A stretch of 5,024 nucleotides of DNA, from positions 1 to 5,024 of the forward strand of contig WTIB01000168.1 in NCBI GenBank assembly GCA_011522905.1. The letters run 5' to 3'. A program made the position numbers and the translations under genes. The notes below the pieces were generated by a model, which was not told where the DNA came from, did not search any database, and saw only the letters and a program-made list of their open reading frames with translations. Positions 1 to 5,024 of the stretch are shown piece by piece; position 1 is the stretch's first letter, and every line of letters begins with the position of its first letter. Source of the DNA: Crocinitomicaceae bacterium (lineage in GTDB: Bacteria; Bacteroidota; Bacteroidia; Flavobacteriales_D; Crocinitomicaceae).

Positions 1-551
1 TAATGATTCATGTGGCTGTAATTACAGGAAGTTATGGCTTTTTAGGCTTGGCATGTATACTTGGATTTTTGAATCTCACCTTATACATTTTCAGAACTCA
101 AAAAACGGCAAACTCAATAACAACAAATATTACCGAGCTGACCTATATTTCTGAAATGACCATGACTATCGGTGTTTTTATGCTCACTATTGGTACTTTT
201 TTAGGAGGAATATGGGCCAATGAATCATGGGGTCGTTATTGGGGATGGGACCCCAAAGAAACGTGGGCTTTGGTTTCCGTATTGGTCTATGCCACCATTC
301 TGCATCTTCGATTTATACCTGGTCTAAAAAGCAAGTTTGTATTCAATTTAGTGGCCTTTTGGGGATATTCAGCTATTCTATTTACATTCTTTGGAGTGAA
401 CTTTGTTTTGGTCGGATTACATTCATATGCCCAAGGAGATGGTTTGGGGGATATTCCAAATTGGATTTGGATTACTGCAATTGTATTTCTTGGTTACAGT
501 ATTTTGGCCTATTTCCGAAACAGGTCTCACTTAAATTCAAAATCCATTTAA
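1..551 (+). CDS. ccsA: Cytochrome c biogenesis protein, CcsA-type heme-handling domain (C-terminal part; 5' end outside window)
   Basis: This is the C-terminal end of a membrane protein of the CcsA/ResC heme handling family (System II cytochrome c maturation), which presents heme on the outer face of the inner membrane for attachment to apocytochrome c. About 182 residues are visible. A tryptophan-rich WWD loop, WGRYWGWDPKETW, lies at residues 76-88. It is flanked by histidines at residue 3 (HVAVITGSYG) and residue 140 (GLHSYA), which fit the two axial heme ligands of the family. Hydrophobic segments lie near residues 5-30, 50-71, 89-105, 113-138 and 153-171. The ATG at 3 is probably internal: the first conserved His follows at once and the preceding membrane segments are missing, so the gene should continue upstream. 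In Bacteroidota this domain is usually fused behind a CcsB/ResB half, which I infer but cannot see. The next gene starts one base after the stop, suggesting co-transcription. Confidence 0.9.
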   Translation, partial: MIHVAVITGSYGFLGLACILGFLNLTLYIFRTQKTANSITTNITELTYISEMTMTIGVFMLTIGTFLGGIWANESWGRYWGWDPKETWALVSVLVYATILHLRFIPGLKSKFVFNLVAFWGYSAILFTFFGVNFVLVGLHSYAQGDGLGDIPNWIWITAIVFLGYSILAYFRNRSHLNSKSI

Positions 552-552
552 T

Positions 553-1236
553 ATGATTTCTTCTCGAGTATTACACGAGGACAATCATCTCATTGCCGTT
601 AACAAAAAATCATCTGAAATCGTTCAAGGAGATCGCACTGGCGATACTTCTATGCCAGATGAAATAAAGGCATATCTTAAAAAAAAATACAACAAGCCAG
701 GAAACGTTTTTTGTGGCGTAATTCACCGATTAGACCGGCCTACCAGTGGTGTAATTCTCTTCGCAAGAACCAGTAAAGGTCTTGAAAGAATGAACAAGCA
801 GTTCAGAAACAAAGAAACTTCGAAAACTTATTGGGCTGTTCTTGAAAATAAACCACCTCAGAAAAAAGGAACACTCATTCATTTTCTCAAAAAAAACGAA
901 AAACAAAATAAAAGTTATACCTGCTCGGAAAACACCACAGGAGCCAAGGAAGCAATTCTGCACTATACATTGATTTCTTCTTCAGATAGATATCACTTGG
1001 TGGAAGTCGAGCTCGAAACAGGGAGACATCACCAAATAAGAACTCAGCTTGCAAGTATTGGATGCTGTATTAAAGGTGATTTAAAATACGGGGCAAAAAG
1101 GTCGAATGGTGATGGTTCGATTTGTCTTCACTCTAGAAAGCTCAAATTCAATCACCCCACGACAAAAGAAGAAATCTGCCTAGTCGCTCCTCTACCGGAT
1201 AATGTGTATTGGAGAATCTTCGACGAATTCAATTAA
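553..1236 (+). CDS. RluA-family RNA pseudouridine synthase
   Basis: This enzyme converts uridine to pseudouridine in rRNA or tRNA in the cytoplasm. The 227-residue product carries the family signature HRLDRPTSG at 58-66, with Asp61 as the catalytic nucleophile. It also has the later conserved ETGRHHQIR at 155-163 and a conserved LHSRKL stretch near 192-197. It begins directly with the catalytic domain (VLHEDNHLIAVNK, residues 6-18) and has no room for an N-terminal S4 RNA-binding domain. It therefore resembles the short RluA/TruC-like members rather than RluC or RluD. The target uridine cannot be read from the sequence. The ATG at 553 lies one base after the upstream stop and no Shine-Dalgarno is visible, as is usual in Bacteroidota. 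The gene contains an A9 run (679-687) and an A8 run (889-896). Its stop codon overlaps the stop of the opposite-strand gene. Confidence 0.93.
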   Translation: MISSRVLHEDNHLIAVNKKSSEIVQGDRTGDTSMPDEIKAYLKKKYNKPGNVFCGVIHRLDRPTSGVILFARTSKGLERMNKQFRNKETSKTYWAVLENKPPQKKGTLIHFLKKNEKQNKSYTCSENTTGAKEAILHYTLISSSDRYHLVEVELETGRHHQIRTQLASIGCCIKGDLKYGAKRSNGDGSICLHSRKLKFNHPTTKEEICLVAPLPDNVYWRIFDEFN

Positions 1237-1874
1237 TTCTTTCTAGTTAATTCTTGGAAGGTATACAAAATTTCAGTGGCAATCTGTAGACTCCTTTCAA
1301 TATAATGTGGCAATGGGTTTTCGGTCTCATCGAATTCTTTTGGGTCGTCATAAGTGGTTGAAAATCTCTTTTTTGCGCCTGGTACTAAGGGGCAGTTAAT
1401 GTCAGAATCTGAGCAGGTCATCACAGCTATAAAATCCTTTTGAGGTAATGATTCGTCTGTATTTGCTTTAGAATAGCATTCTATGAATTCCTCATCATTA
1501 TAATACACATGATACAATGGGTTCTCACAAGACAAATCATCACATTTGATGTCAAAACCAATTTGTTTTAAGGCAGCGATTGTATTCGGATGGCAAGCCG
1601 TTGCAACAGTGCCTCCTGAATAGGTTTTTAGATTAGTGACCTTAAAATAAACCGAAGCAATGTGTCCCCAAACTTGAGCAAAATGACTTCTTCTCGAATT
1701 ATGTGTACAGAGGTAAACCACAGCAACAGAATCACCATTTTGCTCCTTTAGAGTTATTTCCTTTTTCAAAGAACTCGCCAAATCGTTTAATAAGGCTTTA
1801 CGCTCCTCAGAAATCGTTTGTCCAGCATCTGAAATTAGCTGCTCGCATGTCCTTTTCAAAATATCATTTAGCAT
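1233..1874 (-). CDS. Arsenate reductase-like / low-molecular-weight phosphatase-fold protein
   Basis: The 213-residue product has the CX5R phosphate-binding loop CTHNSRRS at residues 56-63: Cys56 is the likely nucleophile and Arg62 the anion ligand. A later segment reads TCSDSDINCPLVP (153-165), then YDDP (175-178). Cys154 and Cys161 are seven residues apart, the spacing of the resolving cysteines of thioredoxin-coupled ArsC, and the Asp in YDDP fits the general acid. This suggests reduction of arsenate to arsenite, although related Bacteroidota proteins are often annotated as protein-tyrosine phosphatases. Residues 1-45 form a helical N-terminal extension absent from classical ArsC of about 130 residues. 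The reading frame stays open to 1922, but I chose the ATG at 1874: the longer start would add a hydrophobic 16-residue leader (MIIQRIFIFIYTKITS) encoded across the opposite promoter and the start of the neighbouring gene. No arsenite pump or ArsR regulator is visible in the window, so the function is inferred from motifs only. Confidence 0.85.
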   Translation of the reverse strand: MLNDILKRTCEQLISDAGQTISEERKALLNDLASSLKKEITLKEQNGDSVAVVYLCTHNSRRSHFAQVWGHIASVYFKVTNLKTYSGGTVATACHPNTIAALKQIGFDIKCDDLSCENPLYHVYYNDEEFIECYSKANTDESLPQKDFIAVMTCSDSDINCPLVPGAKKRFSTTYDDPKEFDETENPLPHYIERSLQIATEILYTFQELTRKN

Positions 1875-1877
1875 TGA

Positions 1878-1894
1878 TGTTATTTTTGTATAAA
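1878..1894 (+). promoter_or_regulatory. Bacteroidota-type promoter core for the 1911 gene
   Basis: TATTTTTG at 1881-1888 matches the Bacteroidota -7 consensus TAnnTTTG exactly. The 17 bases 1878-1894 are identical to those upstream of dnaN at 2300-2316. Transcription would begin near 1892-1896, giving a short leader of about 15-20 bases before the TTG at 1911. A good -33 TTTG at the usual spacing is not evident. It lies in a 36-bp gap between divergent genes. Confidence 0.65.
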
Positions 1895-1899
1895 TAAAA

Positions 1900-1914
1900 A
1901 TGAAGATACGTTGA
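1900..1914 (+). other. Possible four-codon mini-ORF (MKIR) overlapping the TTG start
   Basis: ATG at 1900 is followed by three sense codons and a TGA at 1912-1914. The TGA overlaps the TTG start codon at 1911-1913 in a TTGA arrangement. This could couple re-initiation at the weak TTG to translation of the mini-ORF, or could be chance. It is the first ATG after the predicted transcription start. There is no direct evidence of translation. Confidence 0.25.
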
Positions 1915-2252
1915 ATAATCAAATATCAAGCAGAGAAAATGAACAATTTAGACATCTGATGGACCATTTTTGGAGCGAAGATGTATTTCGAAATAAAACA
2001 TTGGCTCAAATAGAAAAAGATTTTGCGGTAGGTGGCATATTAATACAAAGAGGGTTGATACAAAAGTGCAGCAATCAAAAGGACCTTGAAGCCCTTATCA
2101 TTCAATCGATAAATGAAAAATATATTGATTCATTACTATATATTGTTGACCTGAAAGAGTTTGTAAAAACCAAACCCGAAAAGCTTGCATTCACAATCAT
2201 AACAAGGATTGCTTTTAAAGTATTTTTAAGGACTCATTTTGATTCAAAATAA
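1911..2252 (+). CDS. Small protein of unknown function (113 aa)
   Basis: I do not recognise this protein. It is probably soluble: no signal peptide or clear transmembrane segment is seen. It is mostly helical in appearance, rich in Lys, Ile, Leu and Glu, with one cysteine (residue 53). The middle reads NEKYIDSLLYIVDL (68-81), and the C-terminal part (88-108) is a basic amphipathic stretch. The start is uncertain. TTG at 1911 fits the promoter core at 1878-1894, and no in-frame ATG lies between the upstream TGA at 1875 and this point. The first in-frame ATG is at 1959 and would give 97 residues. It is divergent from the arsenate-reductase-like gene and precedes dnaN by 75 bp with its own promoter, so it is probably a single-gene unit. 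The existence of the gene is supported by the uninterrupted frame, the dedicated promoter and the absence of any competing ORF. Its role is unknown. Confidence 0.65.
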   Translation: MNNQISSRENEQFRHLMDHFWSEDVFRNKTLAQIEKDFAVGGILIQRGLIQKCSNQKDLEALIIQSINEKYIDSLLYIVDLKEFVKTKPEKLAFTIITRIAFKVFLRTHFDSK

Positions 2253-2272
2253 GCTTGTTAAAATCTAGTAAT

Positions 2273-2293
2273 TTGAGAGACTCTTTATCTCAA
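2273..2293. repeat. Short inverted repeat before dnaN
   Basis: TTGAGA at 2273-2278 and TCTCAA at 2288-2293 are perfect inverted copies separated by 9 bases. The stem is only 6 bp, AT-rich and not followed at once by a T run, so it is a poor terminator. Lying just upstream of the dnaN -7 element, it could be a protein-binding site, or it may be chance. Confidence 0.25.
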
Positions 2294-2299
2294 CTGAAT

Positions 2300-2316
2300 T
2301 GTTATTTTTGTATAAA
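2300..2316 (+). promoter_or_regulatory. Bacteroidota-type promoter core for dnaN
   Basis: TATTTTTG at 2303-2310 matches the -7 consensus TAnnTTTG. It ends 17 bases before the dnaN ATG at 2328, so the leader would be only about 10-15 bases. A TTTG at 2272-2275 lies 27 bases upstream, longer than the usual 19-21 spacing, so the -33 element is uncertain. The core is identical over 17 bases to the one at 1878-1894. Confidence 0.7.
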
Positions 2317-2327
2317 ATCAATTGTCA

Positions 2328-3446
2328 ATGAATTTTATCGTTTCGAGCGCAACACTTTTACGTCACTTGCAGAATATTTCAGGAGTTCTCAATACCAGTA
2401 ACACCCTTCCTATTTTAGATAATTTTTTATTTTCTATTAAAGGCAATCAACTTACCATTTCTGCAACTGATTTGGAAACTACAATGACGACCAAACTTGA
2501 TGTACAATCCGAGGAAGATAGTGCTGTGGCAGTGCCAGCAAAAAAAGTTTTGGATGTTCTTAAAAGTCTTCCGGATCAACCTTGCACATTTAAGGTAAGT
2601 GGAGATAAGTACAAAATTGGCATAGCTTATGACAATGGAAGAGCTGAGATGCAAGGTTTTAATGGTGAAGAGTTTCCAAAGCTCCCTAAAATTGAAAACC
2701 AAAGCACTATTAAGATTTCCGGTGAAATCGTGGCTAATGCCATCAACAGAACCTTATTTGCAGCTGGGAATGATGACCTGCGACCTGCAATGTCAGGTGT
2801 TTATTGTCAATTTTCAGGAAACGAAATTGTATTTGTTGCAACGGATGCTCATAAATTGGTTAGATATAAACGAAATGATGCAAAATCAACAGATAGCTCG
2901 GACTTTATATTGCCAAAGAAACCACTAAATATGCTCAAGTCAAATTTGACTGGTGACGAAGAAATTACCTTGGAATATAACCAATCAAATGCAGTATTTA
3001 CATTCAATGATATGGTACTGTCATGTCGTCTTATTGATGGCAAGTACCCAAATTATGAGGCTGTAATTCCAAAGGAAAATCCAAACGTACTTACCATTGA
3101 TCGTTTGCAGCTTTTAAATTCAATTAAGCGCGTTTCAATATTCGCTAACAAGACAACACATCAAATCAAGCTAAAATTCGCTGGAGCAGAGCTTAACTTA
3201 TCTGCAGAAGATACAGATTTCGCTGATGCCTCTAATGAAAGACTAACGTGTAATTATGATGGAGATGATCTAGAAATTGGATTTAATTCTCGTTTTATTA
3301 TAGAAATGCTCAATAATCTCGATTCAGATGAGGTTCAGCTTGCCATGAGTGAACCAAGTCGAGCAGGTATTTTGACGCCCACAACGACAGCCTCAGAAAA
3401 TGAAGATGTGCTGATGTTGGTTATGCCTGTGATGCTGAATCGTTAA
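2328..3446 (+). CDS. dnaN: DNA polymerase III subunit beta (sliding clamp)
   Basis: DnaN forms the ring-shaped dimer that encircles DNA and tethers DNA polymerase III and other replication and repair factors. The 372-residue product matches the family's usual length of about 370 with three clamp domains (roughly 1-122, 123-250 and 251-372). Family stretches visible are SNTLPILDNFLF (24-35), ATDAHKLVRY (171-180), LIDGKYPNYEAVIP (235-248) and the C-terminal MPVML (366-370), which corresponds to the MPMRL tail of E. coli that contributes to the partner-binding pocket. I chose the ATG at 2328. An in-frame TTG at 2322 would add only Met-Ser and breaks the usual N-terminal pattern MxFIVSS. The gene has its own promoter core at 2300-2316 and is not next to dnaA here, as is common in Bacteroidota. 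rlmN follows after 3 bp, suggesting co-transcription. Confidence 0.97.
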   Translation: MNFIVSSATLLRHLQNISGVLNTSNTLPILDNFLFSIKGNQLTISATDLETTMTTKLDVQSEEDSAVAVPAKKVLDVLKSLPDQPCTFKVSGDKYKIGIAYDNGRAEMQGFNGEEFPKLPKIENQSTIKISGEIVANAINRTLFAAGNDDLRPAMSGVYCQFSGNEIVFVATDAHKLVRYKRNDAKSTDSSDFILPKKPLNMLKSNLTGDEEITLEYNQSNAVFTFNDMVLSCRLIDGKYPNYEAVIPKENPNVLTIDRLQLLNSIKRVSIFANKTTHQIKLKFAGAELNLSAEDTDFADASNERLTCNYDGDDLEIGFNSRFIIEMLNNLDSDEVQLAMSEPSRAGILTPTTTASENEDVLMLVMPVMLNR

Positions 3447-3449
3447 AAT

Positions 3450-4526
3450 ATGAATGCAAAAAGGAAGCTAATCAGAGAACAAACTGTTGAAGAATTAGCC
3501 GAATACCTCAAATCAAACAATTTTCCCTCATTTCGCGCCAAACAAATCATGGATTGGCTCTGGAAGAAGAATGTGGGTTCTTTTGAGGAAATGAAAAACA
3601 TTGGTAAAAACCTGCAGGAATTTTTGAATTCAAATTTCATCATTGACAAAGTCTCACTGAAAGACCAACAGATTAGCAAGGATAAAACCATAAAATGCGC
3701 TTTTGAAGTTGACAAAAACAGTGTTGTAGAAGGTGTTCTCATTCCCACAAAAAAGAGAATGACGGCATGTATATCATCACAAGTAGGCTGCAGTCTTGCT
3801 TGTACTTTTTGTGCAACTGGTCGTTTAAAATTGTTAAGAAATCTCTCAGCAGGTGAGATTTATGATCAAGTATACCATTTAAAAAATGAGGCCAATACTC
3901 AATATCAAAAGTCTTTATCAAATATTGTATATATGGGTATGGGAGAGCCCTTATTAAACTATAAAAATGTATTGAGCTCTATCAACTGGATATGTTCCGA
4001 AGAAGGCCTTGGGATGTCGCCTAAAAGAATCACGCTATCTACCGCCGGTATTTCAAAAATGATAAAAAAGCTTGGCGATGACGAAGTTCGATTTAATCTT
4101 GCCTTGTCCTTACACGCAGCAAATGATGAAAAAAGGAATAAGATCATGGAAATTAACGAATCAAATAATCTAGATTCATTACGTGATGCTTTGACGTATT
4201 TCTATGAAAAAACAAAATCTCGAGTGACCTTTGAGTACATTATTTTCGATGGGTTCAATGATGAACTTTCAGATGCACGTGAATTGGCAGAATTCGCCAA
4301 ATGTGTTCCATGCAAAATTAATATAATAGAATACAACCCGATTGATGGTGAGCCCTTTAAGCAAGCACAAGAGGATAAGGTAAATCAATTTGCTTTATTC
4401 CTTGAATCATTAAATATGATTGTGAATGTGCGAAGAAGCCGAGGAAAAGACATTGATGCCGCATGCGGCCAATTGGCAAATAAGAACAAGGCCATCTTGT
4501 TGGATGAGCGAAAACTTAAACAATAA
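3450..4526 (+). CDS. rlmN: Dual-specificity 23S rRNA A2503 / tRNA A37 C2-methyltransferase RlmN (radical SAM)
   Basis: RlmN methylates C2 of adenine 2503 in the peptidyl-transferase centre of 23S rRNA, and in E. coli also A37 of some tRNAs, using a [4Fe-4S] radical SAM mechanism. The 358-residue product has the cluster motif CSLACTFC with Cys114, Cys118 and Cys121, the SAM-binding stretch GMGEP (163-167), and LSLHAAND (219-226). The two mechanistic cysteines fit Cys107 (TACISSQVGC) and Cys339 (DAACGQL), equivalent to E. coli C118 and C355. Glu94 (VVEGVLIP) fits the catalytic base E105. Residues 1-90 form the N-terminal RNA-binding accessory domain. Everything needed for activity appears present. 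The paralogue Cfr, which methylates C8 and gives antibiotic resistance, is a formal alternative, but the housekeeping context next to dnaN favours RlmN. The ATG is 3 bp after dnaN, and the stop overlaps the next ATG by one base (TAATG). Confidence 0.95.
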   Translation: MNAKRKLIREQTVEELAEYLKSNNFPSFRAKQIMDWLWKKNVGSFEEMKNIGKNLQEFLNSNFIIDKVSLKDQQISKDKTIKCAFEVDKNSVVEGVLIPTKKRMTACISSQVGCSLACTFCATGRLKLLRNLSAGEIYDQVYHLKNEANTQYQKSLSNIVYMGMGEPLLNYKNVLSSINWICSEEGLGMSPKRITLSTAGISKMIKKLGDDEVRFNLALSLHAANDEKRNKIMEINESNNLDSLRDALTYFYEKTKSRVTFEYIIFDGFNDELSDARELAEFAKCVPCKINIIEYNPIDGEPFKQAQEDKVNQFALFLESLNMIVNVRRSRGKDIDAACGQLANKNKAILLDERKLKQ

Positions 4527-5024
4527 TGATTAAAGTAGAAGATCTTTCTAAGAAATTTTCCTTGAATAAGGAGCAACGCAAAGAGCGGAATACAAAAGAC
4601 CATTTTGCCTTTGCAGTAAAAGACATCAGCTTTGAATGTAAGCCTGGAGAAATATTTTCATTACTAGGTCCAAATGGTGCAGGAAAAACAACGACCCTAC
4701 GTATGCTCTCTACAGTGATACCACCAACATCTGGTTCAATTGTCATCGGGGGCGTAGACGCAACTTCTGAACCACAGGAAGCGAGGAGGAAAATAGGATT
4801 TTTAACAGGGTCAACTGGGTTGTATGCAAGATTGAACGCCCATGAGCTGATTGATTATTTTGCTTCACTATACGATGTGCCAAATCAAGTAGTCAGAGAA
4901 AGAAAAAAATATTTATTTGACTTGTTGGATATGAATGAATTTGCCAACAAAAAAATTGGCAAACTCAGTACAGGTATGAAACAAAAAGTTTCTATTTGCA
5001 GAACAATGATACACGATCCGGAAA
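4526..5024 (+). CDS. natA: ABC transporter ATP-binding protein, NatA-like (5' part; runs off window)
   Basis: This is the first 166 residues of an ABC ATPase that would power a membrane exporter, probably with an ABC-2 or NatB type permease encoded just downstream and outside the window. It has Walker A GPNGAGKTT at 48-56 and the ABC signature as LSTGMKQK at 147-154. Walker B lies beyond the window end. The stretch GFLTGSTGLYARL (91-103) and the LSTGMKQKVSI signature are the form I associate with NatA-type sodium-export ATPases of Bacteroidota. The usual Q-loop glutamine is not seen there (TGS near 94-96). A charged insertion (NKEQRKERNTKDH, residues 14-26) separates the first two beta strands. 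The ATG at 4526 overlaps the rlmN stop by one base, so translation is probably coupled. Family membership as an ABC ATPase is certain; the substrate (Na+, drug or other) is not. Confidence 0.9.
   Translation, partial: MIKVEDLSKKFSLNKEQRKERNTKDHFAFAVKDISFECKPGEIFSLLGPNGAGKTTTLRMLSTVIPPTSGSIVIGGVDATSEPQEARRKIGFLTGSTGLYARLNAHELIDYFASLYDVPNQVVRERKKYLFDLLDMNEFANKKIGKLSTGMKQKVSICRTMIHDPE

Noticed and set aside
227..556. 109-codon open frame on the plus strand inside the ccsA gene
   Set aside because: It lies in another frame of a clearly conserved heme-handling domain and its product is low-complexity with no recognisable motif.
1875..1922. Upstream extension of the minus-strand reductase gene to a start at 1922
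   Set aside because: The extra 16 residues are hydrophobic and unlike the family, and they would be encoded across the opposite promoter core and the start of the divergent gene. The ATG at 1874 is simpler.
1900..1923. Minus-strand promoter for the reductase gene (TATCTTCA at 1908-1901, TTTG at 1923-1920)
   Set aside because: The -7 match is imperfect and the spacing to TTTG is only 11 bases against the expected 19-21, so it is too weak to annotate.
2322..2327. TTG start for dnaN at 2322
   Set aside because: It adds only two residues; the ATG at 2328 gives the usual DnaN N-terminus.
2253..2327. Terminator for the unknown gene in the gap before dnaN
   Set aside because: The only dyad (2273-2293) has a 6-bp AT-rich stem and no following T run.
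2427..2702. Minus-strand open frame within dnaN
   Set aside because: It is a shadow of a well-conserved clamp gene, with no motif and no promoter of its own.
3450..4526. Cfr-type antibiotic resistance methyltransferase
   Set aside because: Cfr and RlmN share all the catalytic motifs, but the housekeeping position between dnaN and an ABC gene, and the absence of mobile-element sequence, favour RlmN.

Overview
This AT-rich window most likely comes from a member of the Bacteroidota, of the Flavobacteriia or Cytophagia type. Three signs point there. Two promoter-like sites carry the Bacteroidota -7 element TAnnTTTG. No gene start has a clear Shine-Dalgarno sequence. The protein sequences are of Bacteroidota type, for example a sliding clamp ending in MPVMLNR and a CcsA-type heme handling domain that in this phylum is usually the tail of a CcsB-CcsA fusion.

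Layout, left to right. (1) Positions 1-551 (+) hold the 3' end of a cytochrome c biogenesis gene with the heme-binding WWD loop. One base later comes a small RluA-family RNA pseudouridine synthase (553-1236, +). (2) Converging on it, with a 4-bp tail-to-tail overlap, is a minus-strand gene for a protein of the thioredoxin-type arsenate reductase / low-molecular-weight phosphatase fold (1233-1874, -). (3) A 36-bp divergent gap separates it from a small unrecognised protein (1911-2252, +) that probably starts at TTG. (4) After a 75-bp gap with a promoter comes a tight plus-strand cluster: dnaN (2328-3446), rlmN (3450-4526) and the 5' part of an ABC transporter ATPase of NatA type (4526 to the window end). 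Gaps in this cluster are 3 bp and -1 bp.

The genes look like ordinary chromosomal housekeeping genes: cytochrome c maturation, rRNA/tRNA modification, the replication clamp and an export ATPase. Only the middle (arsenate-reductase-like protein and the unknown 113-aa protein) looks accessory. The small-protein gene and dnaN each carry an identical 17-bp promoter core just upstream of their starts.

I found no tRNA, rRNA, CRISPR array, insertion sequence or phage gene, and nothing that supports a wholly new system. The points most worth checking are the duplicated promoter core, the start of the unknown protein with a four-codon mini-ORF overlapping its TTG, and the role of the arsenate-reductase-like protein.
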